Part shown: in pieces, positions 56,381 to 64,000 of the stretch
Numbering within the stretch: the stretch's first letter is position 1
Layout of the letters: each line of letters begins with the position of its first letter
NCBI GenBank assembly: GCA_026397915.1
Contig: JAPLTX010000015.1
Coordinates: 1 to 64,000, forward strand
Direction: 5' to 3'
DNA length: 64,000 bases
Source of the DNA: Verrucomicrobiota bacterium
GTDB taxonomy: Bacteria; Verrucomicrobiota; Verrucomicrobiia; CAIQCK01
Translations under genes and position numbers: made by a program
The notes under the pieces: model-generated
The model's input: the letters and a program-made list of their open reading frames with translations, nothing else
Database searches by the model: none
What the model was told of the DNA's origin: nothing

Positions 56381-58651
56381 TCAACCGCCTTCGGGCGACC
56401 AAAAGCCGCGAATCTTTGCGCGCCCGTCGGTTTCCACCTTCGCGCCTCCCCTGCCCCCTGACGCAGGCTTGGGCAGCGTCAGCGCCACCTGCTCGAACAG
56501 CGCGCGCACGTCGCTCGGAATGAAGCGCGTGAGCTGCGCGTAACTGTGGCGGTCGCCGAGCACGTGCTTGTCGGCGTAGTAGCGCAACGGGAAGCAGACG
56601 TAGAGCCAGTTGCGCGCGCGGGTCATGGCGACGTAGAGCAGCCGCCGCTCCTCCTCGATCTCGACAGCGTTGCCGGTGGTCAGGTCGCTCGGGATGACGC
56701 CGTCGGTGGCGTGAATAAGGAAGACAACGTCCCACTCGCAGCCTTTGGCGGAGTGGATGGTGCTGATGGTCATCCACTCCTCGTCCTTGTGCGGCGCGCC
56801 CGCCCAATCGCTCGTGCCCGACGGCGGGTCGAGCGTCACGTCGGAAAGAAACTCTTCGCGCGTGCCGAAGCTCGCGGCCATCGCGGCCAGTTGCTCCAGG
56901 TCGCGGATGCGGACCTCGGCATGGTCGTAGATGTCGTGAAACACCGGCTCGTAGAACTTGCGGATGCGCCCGATCTGCGCGGAGAGGCTCGGCTGAAATG
57001 AGTTGGTTGAAACTTCCGCACAACTCCCCTCACCCTGACCCTCTCCCCTCGCAAGCGAGGGGAGAGGGAAATCTGTCACAGTCGCCACTCTCTGCGCCAA
57101 ATCGCTTGATTGCACTGGCAGCACCAGTTTTCTCCCTCTACCCGCGTCAGCGGGGAGAGGGCCGGGGTGAGGGGCCGCCGCATTTGAATCACTCTCGCAC
57201 CACCCTGATGCCCTCTCATGATGCGGCCCGTTTACTCCGCCCAAGTCCACCAGCATCGCGGCGAGTTCGCGGAAGCGTTCGCGCGCAGCCGTGGGCACGG
57301 AGCAATGCGCGAGCGAGCGAAAGTCGTGGTTGTTGGCAGCGAGGAACCGCAGCACGCCATTGGCCGTCGCGCCGCCGACGCCGGGCAGCAGGTTCAGCAC
57401 GCGCAACCAACTGATCTGGTCGCGCGGGTTCTCCAGCAGCCGCAGCAGCGCCAGCAGGTCCTTCACGTGCCCCGCCTCCAGGAACTTTAGCCCGCCAAAT
57501 TTCCGATACGGGATATTGCGCCGCGACATTTCCACCTCCAGCATGTCGCTCCAGTGGCCCGTGCGGACGAGCACCGCCTGCCTGCGCAACGGCACGCCCG
57601 CTTCGAGTTGCTCCAGGATGCGCGTGCAAACAAACCGGCATTGCTGCGCCTCGTCCACGCAACTCACGAGCAGCGGCCTTTGCTCGCTGCGGCGCTCGCT
57701 CCAGAGGTTCTTCGTGAAACGCTGGCGCGCGCGCGCGATGACCGCGTTGGCCGCGTTAAGGATCGGTTGGACGCTGCGGTAGTTCTGCTCCAGCGTGATG
57801 ACCGTCGCGCCGGGGAACTGTTTCGGGAAGTCGAGGATGTTTCGCACCGTCGCCGCGCGGAAACCGTAGATGCTTTGCGCGTCGTCACCGACCACGGTGA
57901 TGTTGCGCTTCACGGCGGCCATCGCCCGCAGCACGTCGGCTTGAAGCTTGTTGGTGTCCTGATACTCGTCCACGAGGATGTGGTCGAACCGCTCCGCCGC
58001 GCGCGCCCCGGCCTCCGCCGTCCTCATAAGGTGAAACCAGAACAGCAGCAAGTCGTCGTAATCAAGGACGTTCATCTGCTGCTTGCGGTCGGTATAGGCG
58101 GCGAAAAGCCGCGCCATCTCCTCGTCGAAGCCGGCGCACCACGGGAAGTCACGAGGCACGACCTTGTCGAGCGGCTGCTGGCTGTTAACGCACTTCGAGT
58201 AAATCTCCAGCAGTGTGCCCTTCTTCGGAAACCGTTTCTCGCGCGAGTGGAGTCCCATCTCCTGCCGCACCAGGTTCAGTAAGTCCTCGGCGTCGGACTG
58301 ATCCAGCACCGTAAAGTCCGGCGTCAACCCGACAGCGTGACCATGCTGGCGCAGGAGGCGGTTGGCAACGGCGTGAAACGTGCCGCCCCAGACGCGCGGA
58401 GCGTGACGCGTGGAATGTGAAGCGTATTGAGCGGCGCGGCGGAGCATCTCCTGCGCGGCACGGCGGGTGAAGGTCAACAGCAGGACGCGTTCCGCAGGAA
58501 CGCCACGCTCCAGCAGCCACGCCACGCGGGCCGCAAGCGTCTTGGTCTTGCCGGTCCCGGCGCCCGCAATGATGAGCAGCGGCCCGTCGCCATGCGTAAC
58601 GGCGGCGCGCTGTTGCGGATTCAGTTCATCCAGCCAAGCAGGATCAGCCAT
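56381..58651 (-). CDS. UvrD/Rep-family DNA helicase with an inserted repeat
   Basis: Protein of about 756 residues, superfamily 1A. Motif I IIAGAGTGKTKTLAARV, motif II DEYQDTN, motif III GDDAQSIYGFRAA, motif IV LEQNYRS, motif V STIHSAKGCEWDVVFLI and motif VI EEERRLLYVAMTRARN are all intact. PcrA/UvrD enzymes unwind DNA in repair and replication restart. Residues about 492-542, between LAAMLVDLGG and LSAQIGRIRKFYEPVF in the 2B region, are encoded by a palindromic repeat element and read PHPGPLPADAGRG and SLARGEGQGEGS. It keeps frame. The ATG at 58651 gives MADPAWLDELNPQQRAAV; the frame opens further upstream. Confidence 0.92.
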   Translation of the reverse strand: MADPAWLDELNPQQRAAVTHGDGPLLIIAGAGTGKTKTLAARVAWLLERGVPAERVLLLTFTRRAAQEMLRRAAQYASHSTRHAPRVWGGTFHAVANRLLRQHGHAVGLTPDFTVLDQSDAEDLLNLVRQEMGLHSREKRFPKKGTLLEIYSKCVNSQQPLDKVVPRDFPWCAGFDEEMARLFAAYTDRKQQMNVLDYDDLLLFWFHLMRTAEAGARAAERFDHILVDEYQDTNKLQADVLRAMAAVKRNITVVGDDAQSIYGFRAATVRNILDFPKQFPGATVITLEQNYRSVQPILNAANAVIARARQRFTKNLWSERRSEQRPLLVSCVDEAQQCRFVCTRILEQLEAGVPLRRQAVLVRTGHWSDMLEVEMSRRNIPYRKFGGLKFLEAGHVKDLLALLRLLENPRDQISWLRVLNLLPGVGGATANGVLRFLAANNHDFRSLAHCSVPTAARERFRELAAMLVDLGGVNGPHHERASGWCESDSNAAAPHPGPLPADAGRGRKLVLPVQSSDLAQRVATVTDFPLPSLARGEGQGEGSCAEVSTNSFQPSLSAQIGRIRKFYEPVFHDIYDHAEVRIRDLEQLAAMAASFGTREEFLSDVTLDPPSGTSDWAGAPHKDEEWMTISTIHSAKGCEWDVVFLIHATDGVIPSDLTTGNAVEIEEERRLLYVAMTRARNWLYVCFPLRYYADKHVLGDRHSYAQLTRFIPSDVRALFEQVALTLPKPASGGRGGAKVETDGRAKIRGFWSPEGG
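57026..57174. repeat. Palindromic repeat element inserted in the helicase gene
   Basis: The 23-nt ends (57026-57048, starting CCCCTCACCC, and 57152-57174) are complementary at 21 of 23 positions. A perfect 14-bp hairpin lies inside (57039-57052 with 57055-57068, CCCTCTCCCCTCGC). This is the type of REP-like CCCTCACCC/CCCTCTCCCC element usually found between genes. Here it is in coding DNA and open in the helicase frame. Confidence 0.85.
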
Positions 58652-58860
58652 CGAAGTTAACGACTGCAAACGGCGGTGATTCTCACGCTCATTTCTTAGC
58701 CGCCACCCACGCCCCGTGCAAGCGCAGCCTGCCAATCATATCACTCGGGCATAAGTCGCTGTGAAGGATGGACAAACTCCAAAACGAAAACTACACTCAC
58801 CCCCAGCTTTAGACCAGCACGGCGACCAGCTTGGAAACTGTGCTCCGGTCAAAGTTGCCA

Positions 58861-58935
58861 GCCGGGATAGCTCAACGGCAGAGCACCTGATTTGTAATCA
58901 GGATGTTGCGGGTTCAAGTCCCGCTCCCGGCTCCA
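58861..58935 (+). tRNA. tRNA-Thr (anticodon TGT)
   Basis: Cloverleaf with acceptor GCCGGGA/TCCCGGC, D arm GCTCAACGGCAGAGC, anticodon arm CCTGA-TTTGTAA-TCAGG, T arm GCGGGTTCAAGTCCCGC and encoded CCA. It decodes ACA. Its last 22 nt overlap the end of the convergent MFS gene. Confidence 0.97.
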
Positions 58936-60230
58936 CTTTTCTCCCGCCTTGAAATGAGAGACTCCGCAACGCGCGCGATGCCCCACCCAGCTCCACAGAA
59001 GGCCACACCTGCGGCAACCAGCAGGACGCTGGATTCCTGACGAAGAAACTCGTGGGCGGCGGGCGATGAAAACTCTGTAAAGCTGGCGGGGATGAATTCG
59101 AGGAAATACGACGCCACATAAACCCCGGCCGCCAGGCCCGAAAACATCGGCACCGGCCGAAGCGCACCACCGATCCATGCCAAGCCCAACGCCGCGCCTG
59201 CTGCAGCCGCGGTAGTGGCGAAAACGGGAGTTGATTCCATCGCAGTCCAGAAACGGGCGCTCGCGAGGATGCCCGCGAGCAAAAGGAAACCGGCGACAGG
59301 CGCCAAGCGATTGATGCGAGGCGGCGCATTCCGCATGAGGCGCAGGATTAGCCCGCACGCAACAGGCGCGAGAGCCAGCACACAGCCGGTTTGGATTACA
59401 GCAAAAACTGGAGTCGGGCTGGGGAGATGTTGGATGTGAAAGATCGCCGGCAGCAGACAGAGTCCAGCAACAATGGCCCCGATCCATGAATTGAAAAGGG
59501 ATGAACGGCTGGCGACAAGATTACGGATGACTTCATGCGAATACATGCCGAACATCACGATGCCAACAGCCAGGACGACAGCTTCCGCCAAACCGAATGT
59601 GCGAAAGTCGCAGTAGTGATTGAACGGGACAATGATGAAGGTCAGCCCGCCGGCCAGAATCATGGGATGACGCCCCGCGCGCAGCGGGGCCTGTTCTTGG
59701 AGTAAACAGTAACCGAATGCTTCCTGCCGCCAGTCACGGATGCCGACAACCGAACCGGTCATCGCGATGACAACGAAGACCGCACGCCAACCAACCAGGT
59801 TACCAATCACGTAGCCGCCGAGAAGGCCAAGGACAAGGGGCAGAACCGGCAGCCGGCTCCCGGCCGCGCCGACCGAATGTGCTGCCAACAGGCAGGCGAG
59901 TCCGAACGCTTGCGGCAGGCGCGCGGCCACGAGTGTGTAAGCATCAGGCGCCGCCGCGCAGGCCAGCGAACCGACGATCAGCAGCAGGAACCCGTTCCGG
60001 CGCTGCAAGCGGGGATCGGAAAACAGTCGGAGCGTTCGCAAGAGATGACAACCATAAGCGATGGCGAGGTAATGCGCGGTGAGGACCCAGTGGGCCAGAC
60101 CAATCGGGGAATCCGTTCCCACTGCGATGGCGGGAAGCGCGCCGGCTGTCAGGCCCCATTCCGCAGCGGTCAATGACACGAGAGATCGTCGCGGATATTC
60201 TGTGCGGTTCGTGGCGGGTTCGTGCTGCAT
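58914..60230 (-). CDS. Degenerate MFS transporter-like membrane protein
   Basis: Protein of about 438 residues with 12 or so TM helices. HWVLTAHYLAIAYG, then GFLLLIVGSLACAAAPDAYT and LVAARLPQAFGLACLLAA follow the order of DHA2-family (EmrB/QacA-like) transporters. The loop 2-3 motif A (normally GxLaDrxGrr) is replaced by LRTLRLFSDPRLQRRNG, so transport by the usual gating is doubtful. I chose the ATG at 60230 because upstream codons overlap the preceding gene. Its stop lies within the tRNA-Thr gene on the other strand. Last gene of a three-gene operon. Confidence 0.7.
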   Translation of the reverse strand: MQHEPATNRTEYPRRSLVSLTAAEWGLTAGALPAIAVGTDSPIGLAHWVLTAHYLAIAYGCHLLRTLRLFSDPRLQRRNGFLLLIVGSLACAAAPDAYTLVAARLPQAFGLACLLAAHSVGAAGSRLPVLPLVLGLLGGYVIGNLVGWRAVFVVIAMTGSVVGIRDWRQEAFGYCLLQEQAPLRAGRHPMILAGGLTFIIVPFNHYCDFRTFGLAEAVVLAVGIVMFGMYSHEVIRNLVASRSSLFNSWIGAIVAGLCLLPAIFHIQHLPSPTPVFAVIQTGCVLALAPVACGLILRLMRNAPPRINRLAPVAGFLLLAGILASARFWTAMESTPVFATTAAAAGAALGLAWIGGALRPVPMFSGLAAGVYVASYFLEFIPASFTEFSSPAAHEFLRQESSVLLVAAGVAFCGAGWGIARVAESLISRREKSGAGSGT

Positions 60231-60243
60231 GACGCCAGCCGAT

Positions 60244-60639
60244 TCAACGCCACTGCGCCCGTTCCTTTGCCAGCAGCGCAAGCACGACGAGGCTGATTAC
60301 GAACACAGAAGGGCCTTCGCCAAGAATCCACCAAACGGGCAAACCCAGGCTCACGTCGAGCGCGAGAATGAAAACGCTGAACGCAATGCCAGCAACGGCC
60401 ACGTAAGCGATGATCGCTGCGTGGCGGCGCACGTCACGTGCGAGGAGCCAAAGTAAGCCACCGTGAAACGCGTAGAGCGCGGAGACAGAGCGGGCAAGGT
60501 AATCCACGATGGCCCCGTCAGGAAACTTCCCCAAGCCAATCATTTCGTGGGTCGCAGCCATCCACGCGCGCGGCATGAAGACCGCGAAGATCGCCAGACC
60601 GGCAACCGTTCCATAGATTCGCAGGAAGACTCCCAACAT
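60244..60639 (-). CDS. Small four-helix membrane protein
   Basis: About 131 residues, family not recognised. Four hydrophobic segments are visible, starting LGVFLRIYGTVAGLAIFAVF; later SALYAFHGGLLWLLARDV and VWWILGEGPSVFVISLVVLA. I chose the ATG at 60639, directly after the stop of the isomerase-like gene. Function unknown. Confidence 0.65.
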   Translation of the reverse strand: MLGVFLRIYGTVAGLAIFAVFMPRAWMAATHEMIGLGKFPDGAIVDYLARSVSALYAFHGGLLWLLARDVRRHAAIIAYVAVAGIAFSVFILALDVSLGLPVWWILGEGPSVFVISLVVLALLAKERAQWR

Positions 60640-60644
60640 TGGCG

Positions 60645-61529
60645 TCAGGCTGATTTGAGTTGTTCGTTCAAGACGCTGATCGCCTTCGGCAGTTGGTCGT
60701 CCTTCCACTTGCCTTCGATGGACAAGCCGCCGCGGTAACCGATGGCTTTGAGCGCCTTGAAATACGCGCGGAAATCGTCGCCATCAACGCCGGGGGCGGT
60801 GCGCTTGGCCTTCTCAGCGATGTGGCAGTGCTTCACCTTCGCGCCGGCCTTGAGGATGGACTCCGGCCCCTCGCCCTCGCGCATCATGTGGTAGATGTCC
60901 ACATGGACCTGCACGCCGGGATGATTGACGGCATCAACGATGTCGAGAGCCTCGCTCACACGGTTGATGAAGTTGCATTCAGCTTTGTTCAGCGACTCGA
61001 TCACGACGATGACCTTGTGCGCCTGCGCGAGCGGCGCGATGCGGCGGCAGTAGCCGGTGAATTGCTCCTTCGCCTTCGCCGCGTCGAAACCCTCCGGGAT
61101 CCGCCGCGACCCGCCGCTGCCGAACACGATGCGACCGATGCCGGCCTTCTGCGCGCGTCGGAACACCGTCTCCGCGTGCTTCATCAGCGCGTCCATCGGC
61201 ACCTCCGGCCCGACGACCTTCAAGTCGCCCGGCAGGAAACCCGTGCAGGAGCGGATGGGCAACGGCGCCGCTTTGATCTCGGCGAGTTTCTTCTCGAACT
61301 CCTCATCGCCCGCCTTCGGCACCAACACGCTGCTGACGTTTTCCTCGACGAACTGAAATCCAGCCGCCTTGAGCACTGCGGCTTTCTTGAGCGACGTGCA
61401 GACACCCCATTCGATGCAACATCCTGTCTCGCCGGCTGCCGACAGCCATTGCGGCAGCGCCAAGCCGGCGGCAGCGGTCGTGGCTGTGAGAAATTGTCGT
61501 CGGGTGATCGTGGTTTGAGTTGGTTTCAT
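60645..61529 (-). CDS. Tat-exported sugar phosphate isomerase/epimerase-like protein
   Basis: Protein of about 294 residues. The twin-arginine signal TITRRQFLTATTAAAGLALP leads into a xylose-isomerase-like TIM barrel: GFQFVEENVSSVLVP, IGRIVFGSGGSRRIP, VIVVIESLNKAECNFINRV, HVDIYHMMREGEG, and VKHCHIAEKAKR. The Glu, Asp/His and late Glu (LSIEGKW) match the metal site of AP-endonuclease-family-2/hydroxypyruvate-isomerase relatives. Substrate unknown; it acts outside the membrane if exported. It heads an operon with two membrane proteins. ATG at 61529 chosen over 61556. Confidence 0.85.
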   Translation of the reverse strand: MKPTQTTITRRQFLTATTAAAGLALPQWLSAAGETGCCIEWGVCTSLKKAAVLKAAGFQFVEENVSSVLVPKAGDEEFEKKLAEIKAAPLPIRSCTGFLPGDLKVVGPEVPMDALMKHAETVFRRAQKAGIGRIVFGSGGSRRIPEGFDAAKAKEQFTGYCRRIAPLAQAHKVIVVIESLNKAECNFINRVSEALDIVDAVNHPGVQVHVDIYHMMREGEGPESILKAGAKVKHCHIAEKAKRTAPGVDGDDFRAYFKALKAIGYRGGLSIEGKWKDDQLPKAISVLNEQLKSA

Positions 61530-61631
61530 TCGGTTCCGTTGTTCGTGTGAAAGCATCTGGCCGCATCTTGCAGCAATGCGGAAACCGCCTTCAAGCGCAA
61601 AGCTGGGAAGCGCGAGACGCGCTCGCGCCTG

Positions 61632-62198
61632 TTACAGCCTGCCCCGGTGCTTGTAGAGCTGGTAACGTTCTTCAATCGTCCGCACGTATTGGCGCGTGCC
61701 GGGATAGGTGATGCTCGCGCGGAAACGCTGCGGATCGCGCGGCGGTGGGCCGGCTGCCCAGCGCAGCGCGTTGCTGCGACCGGCGTTGTATTCCGCCAGC
61801 GCGTATGGAACGGGATCAGACGTGCTCTTCCAGCGGTCCATCGCACGGCGCAGGCACCAACAACCGACATCGAGGCCCACGTTGGGCAGCGCGAGTGTCT
61901 GCGGGTCTAAAGCTCCCTGACGGTTCGCCTTTGCCCACTCCCCCGCCGTCGCAGGCATCACTTGCATCAGCCCGACCTCACCTTTGCTTCCACGCGCATA
62001 GGTGTTGAAGCGGCTCTCGCGCCAGACTACCGCCTTGACCAGGAACGGGTTGAGGCCGTGCTGCTGCGCCGCGCGCTTGATTTCCTCGTCGAAGCGATGG
62101 TCGCGCCAGTAGTCGTAGATGAACCAAGCCGTCGCCAGCAACGCCAGCATCACGCCGACGCTGACGACCAAACCGCGAAATCCGTTTCCTCGTGCCAC
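61632..62198 (-). CDS. Lytic transglycosylase, SLT domain
   Basis: Protein of 188 residues with an N-terminal TM anchor (about 9-28). The SLT fold follows: catalytic Glu in VVWRESRFNTYARG, then GEVGLMQVMPATAGEWA and YALAEYNAGRSNALRW. It cleaves peptidoglycan to form 1,6-anhydro ends. The size suits the Slt70 C-terminal domain alone. Divergent from priA across a 283-bp spacer full of repeats. Confidence 0.9.
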   Translation of the reverse strand: MARGNGFRGLVVSVGVMLALLATAWFIYDYWRDHRFDEEIKRAAQQHGLNPFLVKAVVWRESRFNTYARGSKGEVGLMQVMPATAGEWAKANRQGALDPQTLALPNVGLDVGCWCLRRAMDRWKSTSDPVPYALAEYNAGRSNALRWAAGPPPRDPQRFRASITYPGTRQYVRTIEERYQLYKHRGRL

Positions 62199-62285
62199 GC
62201 GGCGAGTATGGCGGGCCAGTTTAGTTTTGGCAATGGCGCGGCTCTTCCAAAAGCGGGGTGGTTTGATGGTAGCCGCGAACTATGA

Positions 62286-62396
62286 TGAAGCCGAAGGCTC
62301 TGGACTGCTGTAGGAACTACAGCTTTCCGTTGCCTCCCGAGACACGCGCACACCTAGAGCTGCGATGCTCGCAGCAGTCCAGGGCCTTCGGCTTCA
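62286..62396. repeat. 25-bp inverted repeat upstream of priA
   Basis: The arms 62286-62310 (TGAAGCCGAAGG start) and 62372-62396 are complementary at 24 of 25 positions around a 61-nt loop. The loop has smaller hairpins. This looks like another family of dispersed palindrome. Confidence 0.75.
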
Positions 62397-62447
62397 CGTG
62401 CAACACGTGATTCGGGATTCGTTTCTGCAAACAATCCGCTAGACTAA

Positions 62448-62482
62448 TCACCAGTCACGAATCACGAATTACGCATTACGCA
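62448..62482. repeat. Heptanucleotide array running into the priA start codon
   Basis: Five 7-nt units (TCACCAG, TCACGAA, TCACGAA, TTACGCA, TTACGCA) lead directly into TGA, so the ATG of priA uses the last A of the array. No Shine-Dalgarno is visible in the array. Confidence 0.75.
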
Positions 62483-64000
62483 TGATCGGTCCCATTGCCA
62501 AAGTAATCGTGGACATCGCCACCGGGCGCGAGTTCGACTATCGCGTGCCGGAGCGGTTGCGGGATGTTGTCCGTGTCGGCTCGCGCGTGCATGTGCCGTT
62601 CGGCCATCGCAACGTGCAGGGCCACGTCGTCGAGTTCGCCGACAAGTCGGATTATCCGGGCGTGAAGGAAATCGCCGATGTCATCGGCGAGCGGCCGATG
62701 CTCAACCCGACGATGATCGAACTGGCGCGCTGGATGGCGCGTTACTACTGCTGCCCGGTGGAAATCGCCATGCGCTGCGTGTTGCCGGAGGCCGTGCGCC
62801 GGGGCGAGACGACGTTCAAGCAAAACCTCCACGTCCAACTCAGCGCCGCCGCTGCCGCCGGCCCGCTCGAACTCGGCCCGCGCGCGGCGAAGCAAGCGCT
62901 CGTCGTGGAAATTCTCAAGGCGAACCCTCATGGCATGTTCCTGGCGGAGTTGCTGCGCAAGGCGGAGGTGACGGCGGTGGTGGTCGAGACGCTCAAGCGC
63001 AAGGGCATCGTCGAGATCGGCATGAAGACCTCCGACCGCGATCCCTACTCCGACGAAGTCTTCCTGCCGAGCGACCCGCTGCCGCTCAACCCCGCGCAGC
63101 AACAGGCGCTCGACCTCGTCATCAAGAGCGCCGACACGCTGGAGCCGGCGGTCGTGCTGCTCCACGGCGTCACCGGCAGCGGCAAGACGGAAGTTTACCT
63201 CCAGGCCATCGAGCACGTCCTTGCGCAGGGCAAGGGCGTCATCGTGCTCGTGCCGGAAATCGCGCTGACGCCGCAGACCGTTGAGCGGTTCAAGTCGCGC
63301 TTCAACCCGAAGCGTCACGGCACGCAGGTGGCCGTGCTCCACAGCCATCTCTCCGCCGGCGAGCGCCACGACGAGTGGCACAAGATTCACAACGGCGACG
63401 CCCGCATCGTCATCGGTGCGCGCTCGGCGGTGTTCGCGCCAGTCAACGCCCTCGGCCTCATCGTCGTAGACGAGGAACACGAGACTTCCTACAAGCAGGA
63501 GGAAGCGCCGCGTTACAACGCCCGCGACGTCGCCGTCGTGCGCGGCCGGATGCAGAAGTGCGCCGTCGTGCTCGGCTCGGCCACGCCGTCGTCGGAAAGC
63601 TACTTCAACACCCAGCCGCGTGGCGACCAGCCGGCGAAATACGGCCTCATCCAGTTGCCCGAACGCGCCGACCACAAGAAGATGCCGCGCATTCGTGTCG
63701 TGGACTTGCGCGAGGAACTCCTCCGCCAGAAGGGCCTCTTCGTCTTCAGCGAGAAACTCCGCACCGCCATCTCCCTGCGGCTGGACAAGAAAGAGCAGGT
63801 GCTCCTCTTCCTCAACCGTCGCGGCTACGCCACCTCCATGACGTGCCCCAAGTGCGGCTACGTCGCCAAGTGCGAGAACTGCTCCGTGTCGCTCGTCTAT
63901 CACCGCAAGCTGGCGCAGCTCAAGTGCCACTACTGCGGCCACGAGCAGGCCGCGCCGGAGTGTTGCCCCAGCCCCGATTGCCGCTCGCCGCAGATCAAAT
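62482..64000 (+). CDS. priA: Primosomal protein N' (PriA), cut off by the window end
   Basis: The reading frame stays open for 506 codons to the window edge. MIGPIAKVIVDIATGREFDY begins the 3'-DNA-binding domain; a winged-helix part follows; Walker A is GVTGSGKTE (about 229-237), then PEIALTPQTVERF, the DEEH box in IVVDEEHETSYKQEEAPRYN and GSATPSSESYF. The zinc-binding insert CPKCGYVAKCENCS with later CHYCGHE is in place. PriA reloads the replisome at stalled forks. The C-terminal helicase lobe and end lie outside. A 488-residue antisense frame here is a shadow. Confidence 0.96.
   Translation, partial: MIGPIAKVIVDIATGREFDYRVPERLRDVVRVGSRVHVPFGHRNVQGHVVEFADKSDYPGVKEIADVIGERPMLNPTMIELARWMARYYCCPVEIAMRCVLPEAVRRGETTFKQNLHVQLSAAAAAGPLELGPRAAKQALVVEILKANPHGMFLAELLRKAEVTAVVVETLKRKGIVEIGMKTSDRDPYSDEVFLPSDPLPLNPAQQQALDLVIKSADTLEPAVVLLHGVTGSGKTEVYLQAIEHVLAQGKGVIVLVPEIALTPQTVERFKSRFNPKRHGTQVAVLHSHLSAGERHDEWHKIHNGDARIVIGARSAVFAPVNALGLIVVDEEHETSYKQEEAPRYNARDVAVVRGRMQKCAVVLGSATPSSESYFNTQPRGDQPAKYGLIQLPERADHKKMPRIRVVDLREELLRQKGLFVFSEKLRTAISLRLDKKEQVLLFLNRRGYATSMTCPKCGYVAKCENCSVSLVYHRKLAQLKCHYCGHEQAAPECCPSPDCRSPQIK

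Noticed and set aside
62476..63942. A 488-codon open frame on the minus strand
   Set aside because: It mirrors priA, whose helicase and zinc motifs are clear on the plus strand.

Overview
The window is GC-rich, densely coded bacterial chromosome, most likely from the Verrucomicrobiota (perhaps a Pedosphaera/Limisphaera-like lineage). This placement is an inference from three things. The families are typical of PVC bacteria: a hydrazine-synthase-alpha-like dihaem protein, secreted proteins with duplicated LamG/DUF1080-like modules, and Tat-exported sugar-isomerase-like proteins. The spacers are full of 7-nt degenerate tandem repeats and palindromic elements. The translation genes form one unbroken superoperon. 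No 16S rRNA is present, so the placement is not proven.

Left flank (1-14.2 kb): a CHASE3/PAS/PAS/GAF histidine kinase coupled to an Rcp1-like response regulator, a periplasmic rhodanese, a hemerythrin, an unknown secreted protein, and a three-gene cassette (beta-propeller, Tat-exported isomerase-like protein, secreted lactonase-like metallo-hydrolase). These are followed by fabI with a structured leader, an RluA-RlmI-like fusion enzyme, and an ECF sigma factor translationally coupled to two small membrane proteins. Spacers here carry heptanucleotide arrays, one of which sits inside a signal-peptide coding region.

Core (14.3-46.9 kb, all minus strand): tRNA-Thr, tuf, rpmG, tRNA-Trp, secE, nusG, rplKAJL, rpoBC, rpsLG, fusA, then the complete S10, spc and alpha blocks down to rplQ. 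A sigma70-like promoter lies ahead of tRNA-Thr and a terminator follows rplQ. rpmD (L30) and adk are missing from their usual places. A secreted coiled-coil protein gene is embedded between rpsS and rplV. Several ribosomal proteins carry Ala/Pro/Lys-rich tails.

Right flank (47-64 kb): fmt, an MbfA-type ferritin/VIT1 transporter, a hydrazine-synthase-alpha-like dihaem protein, a secreted Lon-type (S16) protease with two beta-sandwich modules, a MITE-like element, a coupled gene pair whose first member is a 21-bp/7-residue repeat protein, a UvrD/Rep helicase with a palindromic element inserted in frame, tRNA-Thr(TGT), a three-gene operon (Tat-exported TIM barrel, membrane protein, degenerate MFS protein), a lytic transglycosylase, and priA, which runs off the window end.

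The strongest candidates for undescribed biology are the secreted Lon-like protease, the coiled-coil gene locked into the S10 operon, the heptapeptide-repeat gene pair, and the in-frame insertion of repeat DNA into two conserved genes.
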